A stretch of DNA of 54,878 nt from an uncultured Bacteroidia bacterium. Lineage in GTDB: Bacteria; Bacteroidota; Bacteroidia; Bacteroidales; F082. Below are positions 15,255 through 26,800 of this stretch, one piece after another. Within the stretch, counting starts at the first letter, position 1. The number at the start of each line of letters is the position of its first letter. The notes under the pieces were generated by a model. It was not told the origin of the DNA, searched no databases, and saw only the letters and a program-made list of their open reading frames with translations. The translations under genes and the position numbers were made by a program. The stretch is taken from assembly GCA_902783365.1 (NCBI GenBank), contig CACZQL010000037.1, positions 1 through 54,878 on the forward strand. Direction: 5' to 3'.

Positions 15255-16895
15255 TTATAAATTCTCCTCAAATTTCCTATGAACCAGTTCCAACAGTTTC
15301 TTGTAGGCTTCGTTGTTGCGGTTCCACTGGTATTCCACATAGAGCTCATCAAGATAACCGAGGGCGCCCTCTTTTGTGGGCAGGTCGTTGAGGTTCTCGA
15401 TGGATTTGTTGTAACGTTCCATGCTGCCGCCGAACAACTCGTTCACCAACAGGAATTTGTCGTTGATGCCAATGGCTGATTTCAGGTCTTTTATCTGTTT
15501 GTGCTGCAGCTTGGCCGCCAACGAGTGGTCCTCTTCCAACAGCTTGTCGCCCAAGGTCTCTTGAATCTCAAAGCCTGTTTCATCTTTTTCATCCATGTCG
15601 CCAAACAAGATGGGCTCGTAGGGATAATAATCCTCTTGCTGAGCCTGTTGCTGAGGTTCTTGGGGAATTACTTCTTCGTGTTCCTCCTCGGTTTCCGCTT
15701 CAACTTCCATCACAGGCTCCATTTCAGGCTCCATCTCGGGTTCTGTTTCAGCTTCCGCCTCAGGTTCTGTTTCGGCTTCCATCACAGGCTCCTCTTCGGT
15801 TTCCATCTCAGGTTCCATCTCTGCTTCTTCCTCAAATGGCATCTCTGTTTCTTCCTCGTATGGTGTCTCTGTTTCTTCCTCGTATGGCATCTCTGCTTCT
15901 TCCTCGTATGGCGTCTCTGTTTCCTCCTCGAATGGCGTTTCTACCTCATCTTCTTCTGCCTGTTCCACTGGTTGTTCTCCAAAGGCTTCTTGGTTTTCTT
16001 CTTCAGTTTCTTCCTGATCATCCTCTTCGGTGAATCCGAGGTAGTTTTCCGTATGGGGGATGACCATTTCTATCTGGTCGCCACTGGTATAGATACCTTT
16101 TTCTTGTTCCTTGGCGGGTTCTTCGGTTTCTTCCTCACTGGTGTTGAACAGCAATTCCAGCGATGCCTCTTTGGGTTCCTCAGGTTTAAAGATAAACCCA
16201 AAGTCCGTTTCTTCCTTGACTTCCTCTTGGGGTTCGTCGATAGTTTCTTCTTGAGATTCGTCGAAAGTTTCTTCTTGAGCTTCTTCTTGAGGTTCATCCT
16301 GGAATAATTCCTGAGGTTCTTCCAGGTTTTCTTCCTGAGCTAACACATGTTCTTCTTCTGGCAATTCTTTTTCGTCTTCTTCCAGTGTTTCCGTCGTTTC
16401 ACTTTCCTCTTCAGCCACCATCGTTACTTCTTCAACCTTTTCTCCAATTTCGCCGTTGTCAAAATTCGTTAAATTCGCCAAATTCGCCGACTCTTCCTCT
16501 TGGATTTCGCCGTTATCAAAATTCGTTAAATTCGCCAAATTCGCCGACCCTTCCTCTTGGATTTCGCCGTTATCAAAATTCGTTAAATTCGCCAAATTCG
16601 CCGACCCTTCCTCTTCGGTTCCTTCGCCGTTGTCTAAATTCGTTAAATTCGCCAAATTCGCCGAGACCCCTTCGATAAGCTCAGGATCCCAGTCGAAATC
16701 TTCGTTCTCCGCCGAGAGGTTTATCTTGCACATCATGTCGTAGAGGGTGTGCGTTCGGTTCATCATCACATCCAAATCTATCAGCTCCACGTCTTTCTCA
16801 TTCCTGATCAAATACGAGATTTGCCGACCTAACAGTTTGATTTCGTGTAACAAAGCCTCTAATGCTTCTTTTTGCTCATTGAATTTGCCGTTCAT
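15255..16895 (-). CDS. Highly acidic repeat protein with conserved C-terminal helical domain
   Basis: A 546-residue cytoplasmic protein in three parts. The N-terminus (1-75) is helical (KEALEALLHEIKLLGRQISYL). Residues about 78-150 hold four near-identical 19-20 residue repeats of the type SANLANLTNFDNGEIQEE. The long middle (150-440) is almost pure Glu with Thr/Pro (EEETETPYEEE and similar) and is surely disordered. The last 95 residues form a compact helical domain (DLKSAIGINDKFLLVNELFGG...YNKSIENLN) that recurs in other Bacteroidota proteins of unknown function. It sits between tdk (divergent) and rsmI (same strand, 22 bases downstream). No catalytic motif is seen. A scaffold or nucleic-acid-mimic role is speculation. 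The start at 16895 gives a regular amphipathic helix; no strong promoter box was found. Confidence 0.75.
   Translation of the reverse strand: MNGKFNEQKEALEALLHEIKLLGRQISYLIRNEKDVELIDLDVMMNRTHTLYDMMCKINLSAENEDFDWDPELIEGVSANLANLTNLDNGEGTEEEGSANLANLTNFDNGEIQEEGSANLANLTNFDNGEIQEEESANLANLTNFDNGEIGEKVEEVTMVAEEESETTETLEEDEKELPEEEHVLAQEENLEEPQELFQDEPQEEAQEETFDESQEETIDEPQEEVKEETDFGFIFKPEEPKEASLELLFNTSEEETEEPAKEQEKGIYTSGDQIEMVIPHTENYLGFTEEDDQEETEEENQEAFGEQPVEQAEEDEVETPFEEETETPYEEEAEMPYEEETETPYEEETEMPFEEEAEMEPEMETEEEPVMEAETEPEAEAETEPEMEPEMEPVMEVEAETEEEHEEVIPQEPQQQAQQEDYYPYEPILFGDMDEKDETGFEIQETLGDKLLEEDHSLAAKLQHKQIKDLKSAIGINDKFLLVNELFGGSMERYNKSIENLNDLPTKEGALGYLDELYVEYQWNRNNEAYKKLLELVHRKFEENL
16451..16668 (-). 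repeat. Four in-frame tandem DNA repeats (57/57/60 bases) inside the acidic protein gene
   Basis: Units beginning CGCCGTTRTCWAAATTCG occur at 16451, 16508, 16565 and 16625. Each contains the internally repetitive AATTCGTTAAATTCGCCAAA stretch. All lengths are multiples of three, so the frame is kept. Confidence 0.9.
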
Positions 16896-16917
16896 ATCTG
16901 ATTTATCTTTAATTTTG
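16884..16917 (+). promoter_or_regulatory. Bacteroidota-type promoter of tdk
   Basis: TTTG (16884-16887), 22-base spacer, TAATTTTG (16910-16917), 45 bases before the ATG at 16963. The -33 box lies inside the first codons of the divergent acidic-protein gene. Confidence 0.65.
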
Positions 16918-16962
16918 CTTTGAAAGAAGCGATAAAATTACAAAGAAATAAATTACTTGGCC

Positions 16963-17541
16963 ATGTTTTTGGAAAAAGATTATCATAACCGTTCCCAGGG
17001 TTGGATTGAAGTGATTTGCGGCTCCATGTTTTCGGGCAAGACCGAAGAGCTTATTCGCCGTCTCAAACGCGCCAAAATCGCCAAACTGAAAGTGGAGATC
17101 TTCAAACCCGGGGTGGATACCCGTTACAGCGAGGAGGATGTGGTGTCGCACAACGCCACCGCGTTGCATTCCATACCGGTGGAGAGCGCCACTCAGATTT
17201 TGTTGTATGCCAACGATGTGGATGTCATCGGCATCGATGAGGCCCAGTTTCTCGACGACGAGTTGCCCAATGTGTGCCAGCAGTTGGCCAACAACGGGGT
17301 CCGGGTGATCATTGCGGGGCTGGATATGGATTTCATGGGAAATCCCTTCGGGCCGATGCCCAAGTTGATGGCCATTGCCGAGGATGTCACCAAGGTGCAC
17401 GCCATCTGTGTGCGTTGTGGCGGACAGGCGCAGTATTCGCACCGTACCATCGCCGGCGACAAGCTCGTAGTCCTCGGGGAGACCGAGAGCTACGAGCCGT
17501 TATGCCGCAAGTGTTTCAATGAGGTCAGAAGTGAGAAATAA
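16963..17541 (+). CDS. tdk: Thymidine kinase (type II)
   Basis: Salvage enzyme that phosphorylates thymidine to dTMP with ATP. The protein is 192 residues, normal for the family. Visible elements are the P-loop GSMFSGKT (20-27), DEAQF with catalytic-region D92, and the structural zinc site formed by C149/C152 (CVRC) and C181/C184 (CRKC). The lasso segment before the second pair includes SHRTI. The start is taken as ATG 16963 (MFLEKDYH); a TTG two codons earlier also opens the frame but is less likely. The gene has its own promoter and is divergent from the acidic-protein gene. Between it and the next, convergent gene lie only a few bases of CACCTCT-type direct repeats. Confidence 0.95.
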   Translation: MFLEKDYHNRSQGWIEVICGSMFSGKTEELIRRLKRAKIAKLKVEIFKPGVDTRYSEEDVVSHNATALHSIPVESATQILLYANDVDVIGIDEAQFLDDELPNVCQQLANNGVRVIIAGLDMDFMGNPFGPMPKLMAIAEDVTKVHAICVRCGGQAQYSHRTIAGDKLVVLGETESYEPLCRKCFNEVRSEK

Positions 17542-17547
17542 CACCTC

Positions 17548-17805
17548 TCACCTCTCACCTTTCACCTTTTTCCTTAAAAGGTAGGCGCCTCCCAAGCCGA
17601 GCAGCAGCAGCATGCCTTCGCCCACCGGCACCAGGTCGTATTGGTCGTAAGGTTTGTCCTGCAAAGGGATAATCACGCCCAGTTCGGAGGGGTCGCGGTT
17701 TTGACGCAGGTTGTTGACGTCTTCATCGAGGTAAATCACCTGTCCCATGGCCGTGGTGACGGCCATGAGCAGGGTGAAGACTAAGGTGATCCATCTTTTT
17801 TTCAT
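17548..17805 (-). CDS. Small exported protein with C-terminal sorting-like tail (PVGEG + helix + RKK)
   Basis: An 85-residue protein starting MKKRWITLVFTLLMAVTTAMG, a cleavable signal peptide. A short mature region follows (YLDEDVNNLRQNRDPSELGV). The C-terminus is VPVGEG, a hydrophobic helix (MLLLLGLGGAYLL) and a basic end (RKKVKGER). Short motif, helix, then basic tail is the layout of sortase/exosortase-type sorting signals, and similar tails recur in Bacteroidales proteins. Whether a processing enzyme recognises it here is unknown. It lies directly behind the 3,539-residue surface protein gene on the same strand and is probably co-transcribed, which suggests a helper or partner role (inference). 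A frame opening six codons earlier at 17823 overlaps the upstream stop and is less likely. Confidence 0.65.
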   Translation of the reverse strand: MKKRWITLVFTLLMAVTTAMGQVIYLDEDVNNLRQNRDPSELGVIIPLQDKPYDQYDLVPVGEGMLLLLGLGGAYLLRKKVKGER

Positions 17806-17822
17806 ATCGTGGTTTTTTTGCA

Positions 17823-20800
17823 TTATCGAAGGATGATTTTTTGTGTTTGTTCGCCGAGGCGGAGCATATAGACGCCCGCGGCCACCTTGCCAAAGTTGAC
17901 GTGGTTGTTCTCGCCCGACAGGTATTGGCTTTGAAGGATGCGTCCGGTGACGTCGATCAGCTGGAGCTGACCCTTGCCGGTGACGACCCAGTCGTTGCCG
18001 TTAAAGAAGGCGAAGCCGGCCTCGCCGTCCGTGTCGTACTCTTCGACGCCGGTGACGCCGAAGGCAATGTAGAAGCGGTTGGCGTAGTCATCCGCGCGTC
18101 CGGTGAAGGTGTAATGGTCGTGGGTGGTCATGTCGCAGGTGGCGCCAGTGATGTTGTCGATGAGCAGCAGCTTGCTGAAGGTGCCATGGTAGGTGTCCCA
18201 TTTGAGGGTGAAGGTGCCGTCCTCGGTGGTACGGAAGCGCACAGGCACACGTTTCACCTGCTGGTCGGTGAAGAGGATGGTGTATTCATCCTGGCCGTGC
18301 TGGGCAGTGAGGCTGAAGGGGGCGTTGGTGTTGGCCGTCATCTTGGGGGCGCCGCCTATCTCGGGACGGTGGAACTCCACCACGATGAAGTCGCTCTGAC
18401 CCGCCTCGTTGTAGGCGAAGAGGTTCACCAAGGGGTAGTTGACGTGACCGCCGCGGAAATGCGGATACTTGTCTTTGTCGATGGTGGCCATGCTCGGGTC
18501 GAAATGCGCATGCTGACCTGTGGCACTGGCTTTCACAAAGAAGGCTTGATGGGGATGCAGCTTGCTCGGGGGCAGCAATGGGTTGTCGGAAGCGCCTGTT
18601 GGATAGGGCGCATATTTGTCAGCTTCGGCGATATACACCCAGGCGCAATTGATGCCCGCGGCGGCGTTATTGGTTTCAGCGAAGAACTCATCCAGGTCGA
18701 AGTAAGCCTGGTAGGGGTTGCCCAGCAGGTTGCACCCCAGCTCCCTTTCTTGCTCGGAGGCGTAGTCGAGGTTCACGGTGATGGCTTTGTTGTTGAGCGT
18801 GCCGTTGCTGGAGAGGTAGCTGTCCTTCTCCATGGCCATCATGTAACCCTTGCCGGACTCAAAGAAGGTCTCATTGGTATAGTTGATTTGGGCGTGGGGC
18901 TCGTCGAAGTGGAAGTGGCTGGCACTGTTACGCTTCAGGTTGATCCAGTGGTACTGAGGTTCATAGAAGGTGTAGATATCCCAACCCGTGGACTCACTTT
19001 CGAGTCCGTTGGGGAAGTAACCGCCGCTTACCGACTGTACTTGGGCGTTGTCGTGGTTATTCCACCAGTTTCCGTTTTCGTCTGTGTAGGTGATGCCGAT
19101 AGACGCTTCTTCCAACGGACTGGAGAAGAAATGCCAGTCGTAGGTGAGGGTTGTCGAGGTCTCGTTCAATGCGTCCCAGGTGGTTCCTTTCTTCCAAGAG
19201 TTGTCGAAGGTGACACCCACGGTGGTGTTGGTGAAGTCGCCGGCGGTGTTGGTCTGGACCAAGGCGGCGTCTTCGTTCACAAACACTTTCACACTGCTCT
19301 TCGGCACGCTGGCCACCTGGTCGGCTCCGCCATAGAGGAACAGTGACGAGGCGGCGTTGTCAACTTTGTTGTTGAAAATGTCGAGCAGGTTGTCGAGACC
19401 GTTGGCGCCGACAGAGGAGCCGTAGCGCAAATACTTGCCGTCGGCATCGGTGGTGCCCAGGCAGTTGTCGCTGGTGAAGCCCAACACCGGCAGGTCGCCG
19501 TTGATGAGGGTCGTGGTGGGACGGAACCAAGGCGTATATGTCAAGTCGCTGGTACTCTTGGCTTTCACCCACTGGTTCAGCGCGCTGAGCAGGCCGTTCC
19601 AAACAAGGGTGTGGTTATCGTTGAGGTAGGTGATTCCTGCGCCGCCCACATAGGTGTTGGTGTTGGCCGCGATAAGGTTGTCACGATACAGGTAGTCGAT
19701 ATGCTTGATGTCGGACTGTACGGCACCGTAGGTGCTGTGGCCGGTGGGAGCCACATTGTCGTCCACCTCGCTGCTCACATAGTTGTTGGCTTGGTCGGCA
19801 TAGCAATATTGGATGGTGCCTTTGTTGCTGTAGGCGAAGGCAGGGAAGGTCTGGCTGCCTACCACAGCGTAGCAGTTCTCGATGGTGCCGTTGTTCTGGC
19901 CGGCGAGGCCACCGATGCGGTCTGAGCCACTCATGGTGGCGTTGGCGTAGCTGTTGTAGAGGTTGCCTTTGTTGAGGCCGACGAGGCCGCCCAGATAGGT
20001 ATCGGGGTTGTTGGCGGTCAGGGTGTTCACGGCAAACGACGAGTGGATGGTGCCGCCCTGCTTGTTGGCGACGAGGCCGCCCATGCTTTCGGTGCTGGCG
20101 GTGCCGGTGATGACACCTGCGGCCTCCACATTGCTGATGGTGCCGTTGTGCATCACAGCGGCCACCGAACCCATCTTCACGGAGTTGCCGCCGGTGAAGC
20201 TCACGTTGAGCACCATGTCCTTGATGGTGGCACCTGTGGTGGTGTTGCCGAGGTTTCCGAACATACCCATGTTCTCCTCGTTCAGCGAACTGCGGATGCC
20301 CCGGATGTTGTGGCCATTGGCGTTGAAGGTGCCGAGGTAGGGGTGGTCCTTGGTGCCAATGGGCTCCCAGATACGGGCGCTCATGTCAATGTCGGCGGTG
20401 ATGTTGAAGTTGGTGCTGTTCTGGGGGGTCGTGATGGTGTTCAGACCATTGACCACCGAGATGGCCCAAGCCAGGTCTTCGGCGGAGTTGATGTTGTCGT
20501 TACTATAGCCTTCAGGTTGGGTTCTCACTGTGGTGGCCCAGGTGCCCACCCAGAAGAGGTAGTTGCTGGAGGGCTCGTAGCTCGGGGTGTTGTTGAGGGT
20601 GACCACGCGGAAATAGTTTTCATCGTCGAAAACCAGGTAGTCGCTCGCATGGGCCTCTTCTGGATCCTCGGGGATGATGTTTTCCAAATAGCTGGTGCCT
20701 CCGTCGGAGTAGGCGATGGGGGTGAAGTAGTCGTTGCCCCAGTCACCCTTGGTGACACCCACCTTTCCGGTTTTCTTGTTGGTTCCGTCGTTCAGGTGGT

Positions 20801-23800
20801 TCTCAAAGGCGTTGATGCCGTCGTTGGGGTTGACGGTACCCACCTGGATCCAGTTTTTCACATCTTTGAGATACACGTTGTTGGCTTTGGCCGCATTGGA
20901 TACCATGCGCGTGTTGTTGATGATGTTAACCGAGTCGGAGACGATGAGGGTGGCGTCTTTTGCCAGATATACGCCGCCGCCTTGATAACTTTCATCCAGC
21001 ACACGGTTGTTGATGATGTCGCTGCCGTTGCTAAGGGTCATCTTGCCGGCGTTATACACGCCGCCGCCGTCACCGTTGGCATAGTTCCACTGCAGCTTGC
21101 TGTCGGCGGATACCGTTAGCAGACCCGTGGACTCGATTTTAATCAAAGGTGCGGTGGGCACTTGATAATAGGTGTCGGGCGTAGGTGCCAAAGCGGTGTT
21201 CGGATGCCCGTAGGCGATGTCGTAGGCACCGTCGAGGATGATGCCGTGGATATGCATGCCATTCTTCACTACCACCAGGGGACCGTCAAAACCTTTGTTG
21301 TTCTCCCGGTCGTAGTCCGTATAAACCTGTGTGGGGTCATTTCCCTCTTTCAAAGGATGGCCACCCGGGTAGCGGTAGATTGTGGTTTTACCGTATAGCT
21401 CGCCGTTCCAGTCGAGGGTGGTGGCGCCCTCGGCGGTGACAGTGTTCACAATGAAGATGTTGTCGCCGGCGATGTAGTTGGAACGGTTGAAGATACCGCT
21501 CAAAGTCTTCTTGGGGGAGTTGGGATATTCTCCGTCGAAGAAGTTGTTGCCGTTGACACCATCGAGGTAGTAGTTGGCGGCCCTTCCACGACGTAAGACA
21601 TCGATGTTGATGATGAGGTCTTGCTCGTGATTGTCGGTGCCATTGCTGATGTTGGTGAAGTGCAACGTCACCTTGAGGGTACCCATCTTATAGATGGTCT
21701 CAGGGCTGGTGGCTCTTCCGTCGAAGTGCAAAATGAAGTCGAAGGCGGTGGAGTTACGTCCGTCGGTATAGGCCAAGTGGGTGTTTGCGGGCAAGTTCTT
21801 CAGGTCGCGAACTGTGTGGTCGTAGGTGTTCCATCCTATCGAGTTGTCGAAGTTGGCGGCGGGCACAATCTGCATGGAGAATTGGTCGTTGTGATAGGGG
21901 GTAGTGGGACTGACATAATCAGAACCTTTTTGCCATGCGTTGGTAAATTGGGTTCCAGTACCCTCTGCGGGAATCCATTCCGCGCTCTTGAAGGTCCAGT
22001 CGCTGAAGTCGCCTTCGGTGTTTAAGAAGGGGACATAGCCGGGAAGCACCACCTTGCCCGTATAGGTGTCGCCTTGGGAGCCGTTGCCGGTCATCATGGC
22101 GAACGTCTCGGTGCCGAAGCTCTGGTTGATGGTGGTGTTGGTGGTCACTGAGAGGGCCACTTTGATTTCATCTTTTACGTTTCCGTCGGCGTCGCATTGT
22201 TCAAAGTAGATGATGATAGGATCCCAGGTGGCGTTGTTGGTGAGTTTTTCGTTGTAGGTGAGACGGAAGAGGATGCTTGGGTTGATGGTGAGGTCGTTGT
22301 TGTACCATTTCGCGGTGGAAAACGCCTCGTTGGCATCACTGGCGTCGGTGCAGATCAGCCAGTTGGCGTTGTTGCTGCTGGCGGGTGTCAACGAGCCTTG
22401 CGGGATGGCCACCAAACCGAAGTTGACGTTGGGGTTGGCGGTGAGGGGCGCCAAGGCGGTGGAGCTCATGTCGCTTTCGGTATTTCCCTCTACAAATGTG
22501 TGGTTTTCTGTATCATAATACATCCATCCGTAAGTGGCGGGAATATGGTTGGTGCTGTTGTAAACGCCTGCGTTGACGGTCATCAAGTCGGAGCCATAGT
22601 CGATTTCAGCGAAGCCATCTACCGTCTTGATGCGGAAGTAGGAGCCGTCGCCGCGGTTGGCGGGCAAGGCAATCACCACGTCGCTGGTGGCATAACTGCC
22701 CTCGGGGTTGGCGATGGCGTTGAACATGCCCTCGCGGTAACTGAAGATGCCGCCATAACGCCAGATGCGGAAATACTTCTCGCCGTTCTTGCTGCTGAGG
22801 GTATGGTTCTCGTAGGGCATCTGCACACCTCCGCTGGTGACGCTGCCGGGAGCGTCTGCAATGTTGGCAAAGGCGTTGTTGGTCAACGTGCCAGCCGAGA
22901 AGGTGTTATACTCTGTGTGATAGCTTAAGAAGCCGCCGTCCAAGGGGTTGTCTAAGCCGGTGGGGATTTGGTTGCCGTCGTCTTTGCTCTGTTTCGGTCG
23001 GGCGTAGGCGCAGGTGTTGTTCTCGTCCTGGGTCATCATGTGGAAGAAGCCTTCCAGCTCACCGTAGTCCCATCCTGTTTGACCTTCGGGGTTGTAGGCG
23101 CCGACGTACTTGATGTTGAGGTAAGAGCCGTTGTTCACGCGGAACTTGTTGTCGGTGCTGTTGAGGTCGCCGTAACCCACTGTGGTATAACTTGGCGTGG
23201 CGGCATACACGTCACCGCAGCTGTAGCTGCCCAACTTCTTCATCTGATCGACGGGGAAGTCGATGAAGAAGGAGCTTCCATTGGCCATGCGCATCACGTC
23301 TTTGATGTCATACACGGCATATTTCTCGGTGCTCAGCAGCGAGTTGATACGGCCTTGGCCGATGAGGTGCAGGTGGGTGTTGTCGATGACGGCGTCTTTG
23401 AAGAACTGGATGGACATCAGGTTACGGGTGGCCGTGGTGTAGGGTTCCACGATGAGATCCTTGCTGTTGGGGTTGGCGACAGGTTGGCCGTACTCGCGGA
23501 AGATGAGGCTGCTGCCCAGTTTGCCGGCGTAGCATGAGGTGCCGGTGCCCAGCACGGAGCCGCCGATGTTCATGTAGCCTGCGTCGGAGGGCTGGGTGCT
23601 CACAGTGTTGTAGCCGCTGCCGTCGATATAGATGTTGGAGTAGCCCTCGATGGTGGCTTCGCCGAAGTTCTCGCCGTCGAAGTTGCCGAAGTCGGCGCCG
23701 GCCCACACGGAGCCATCGATGAGGAGGGAGGCTGCGTTGTAGCTCACGTCGCTTGAGGGAGCGGCGTTGGGGGCGTTGGCGATGGCGTTTTGTCCGATAA

Positions 23801-26800
23801 AGGTATAAACCGAGCCGTAGGTGTGGCCGAAGTAGCCGCCGCCAAACACGTGGTAATACACGTGGCCGCCGCTGATGTTGATGTGGTTGACGGGATCGGT
23901 GGCTGAAAAGTCCTTGCTGGTGGGGCTAAAGTTCAAGGCGTCGTCGGCGTTGCGCGAGCCGCCATACACGTTGATAAAGACGTTGCCACCGGTCATGTTG
24001 ACGGTGTGGGAACCGGCGATATACACTTCGTTGCGTTTACCGAAGGCGCCGCCATAGATGTTGTCGGAGACGTTGCCGCCAAACATGTTCACGACGACGT
24101 TGCCCGTGGTCTTGCCCAAGCGTCCGCCGCCGAACACATCATGGTTGACGGTGCCGCCTTGGATGGTGACGGTGGAGGCTGGGTTGGTGCTGCTCACCAC
24201 GTTGCCAGCTTCGCCGCCGCCATACACATAGTCGATGGAGCCGCCGCTCACGTTGACAAAGGTCTGTCCCGAAATGAGCGCGGTTTGGTCGGTGGCACCT
24301 TTGCCGGCGCCAAACACGTTTTGAATGCTGCCGCCGCCAATGCTCACGTTGGTGTTGCCTGCCACGGTACCTTCCTCGCCACCGCCATACACATTATTAA
24401 TAGTACCGCCGTTGACGTTCACCCTGGTGCCGGCTGCCATGTTGGTGGCGGAACCATAACCACCACCAAACACGTTAGTGACCGTGCCACCAGTGACGTT
24501 GATGGTAGCAAGACCGGAGATGACACCTTTTTCATTAGATCCACCATAAATATTACCTGTCACAGTACCATCTTTCATCGTTATGTTGATGGTGGCACCT
24601 TTGCTCTTATTGGCTCCACCATATACATTTCCAGCCACGTTACCCCCCAAGATGTAAATATCACTACCATTCAAGGCATAACCGTTGTTGCCACCGCCAT
24701 ATACAGAACCTGCCACTTGGGCTTCATCAGCTATAACCACTGTAGAAGATGTTACATAATATGAGTTTTCATTGGTTGTACCATATACTTCTTGTGAACC
24801 GTAACCCGATCCGTATATGCCCTCGGTGCTCGTTTGTGTCGCCTTACCTCCAAAATAGAGATAAGAACTTCCGAAAGTGATACCACCATCTGAATCAGTA
24901 CCGTTACATGCTCCAGTAATCCAGTTGGTAAATGTTCCACCCGTAGCAATCAAGTGTCGGTTTCCGTAACCTTCCAAATGGATACCAGAAGGATACAGAA
25001 CACCGAACGTACCACCTTTGATTCTAATTTTTATAGCATCATAATTGGGATCGCTTAGAACGTTGTAATATCCGTCAATACCTCCTACAAAATCAGTGGC
25101 ACTAAAGTCTCCACCCAACACTTCCACATTTCTGTTTTTATTGCCATATATGTGTCCACTGCTGGTAGTAATGTACCCGAAACCACAATAAAAAGAATTT
25201 GTAAAAGTACCACTTTTAACGACTATATCATATCTTGAATTAGTATTTGTTAAGTTTATACCATAACTTTGTTGGAAAGATTCAAGATTTAAAACAGAGT
25301 TTTCTTTTTTTGCACGATCATAGTCGCAACCGAAGGTAGTATGGATATTAGCACTTCCTGTGATGGTGTAAACAGTATTACCATATAAAGAAACCAAATT
25401 ATAGAACGAACCGCTTTCAAAACGATTCCTAAATGCTAAGTTAACTGTGGCATCACTATCACGAGTGTATCCGTAAATATTTCGTGCACACAAACCGTTA
25501 GCGGTAACTGGAGTGATACCACGTCCAAAAACCAAATCATTTCCTTGGGCATAATAATCGGTGGATGTTGAAGTTGCTCCAGAACTTCTTGAATAGATAT
25601 ATCTATATAAAGTATAGCTATTACTGCCTACCGTAACTGCTCCATCGCCAAAATCAATATAGGATCCCTCATTGTACAATGACACATCTACAAAAGAAGA
25701 TTGAGTTGCTCCAGATATATTTGGGGTAATTTCATTGGTGTTCCAATTTATATAATACCAATAATTATTGTAATTAATAGCATCGTAATATGTGTAATTA
25801 TAAGCTGGTGATCCGCCATTCTTCAGGAAGATGTTTTCAAATTTTGTGTCGTTGTTGGCTGTGTAGTTTCCACCGATAAAACGAGACGAACTCATCGTTC
25901 CGCTTCCATCAGGATACAATTGCGTGATGGTTACAGGTTTTTGTGAAGTGTTATTGATAATATCGGTTTGCGCACCATTGGTTAATACCACAAAGTTTCG
26001 TTCATAGCCCACATTTGCATTCAAATTGTTAGATGCAATGGCAGAACTCAACCCATTGTTTGAAGAGCAGGTGGTCACGTAGGCCTGCGCCCACAACGCC
26101 TCAAACTCCACTTCGTTGCCTTCGGCGTTGTCAGTAACAAAACTGATTTGCTCATCGGCATAAACAATATCGCCAATATTCTTGCCCGCAATGGTAAGAC
26201 CACTGGTCAGGCTCTTGATGCGCCAAGCATAGAAACCACGATATTGGGATGTATTAATAGTTGAAGTAGTTTGCTTGTATAAACTAACGTTTGAATAGTA
26301 TTGACTTGAGAGTCCGAAACCAGAATTTGAATAATAAAACTCAAAACTAGTATGATTTCTATTTCTAACCCTTACATATCCATCTCTAATTGAGAAATAC
26401 CATTGATAATTATTATTGGTTGAAGTTCCTTGTGTTAAATAACCATTATTATACCCTAGATTATTATTACCATTCTTTATATAATAATAAGTGGTATTAC
26501 CAGAGGTAGTAGCCTGCTGAATGGTCAACAAGACAGCATTCCCGGGTGAATTTATCACACCATTATTTATAGAAACTGAAGTCGTTCCTCCATAATTATT
26601 ATTTATGCTTCCATTAAAAGCCAAAGAACTACCTTCATAAACAAGAAGGTATGTGCCTGCCCAATTACTAGGAGCCGTAGTTACTTTGTTATAAGTAGTT
26701 ATAGTACTCGAACCGCCTTCTCCCACCGGCCTCACCTGGAACGGATTAGGAATCAAAGTATAGGAGTATTCATTTCCTGTGCCTTCGGGGTCGTCGTTTT

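Noticed and set aside
17841-19346. Several long plus-strand frames opposite the giant surface protein gene
   Set aside because: They disappear in the AT-rich patches, as expected for composition-driven shadows, and carry no domain.
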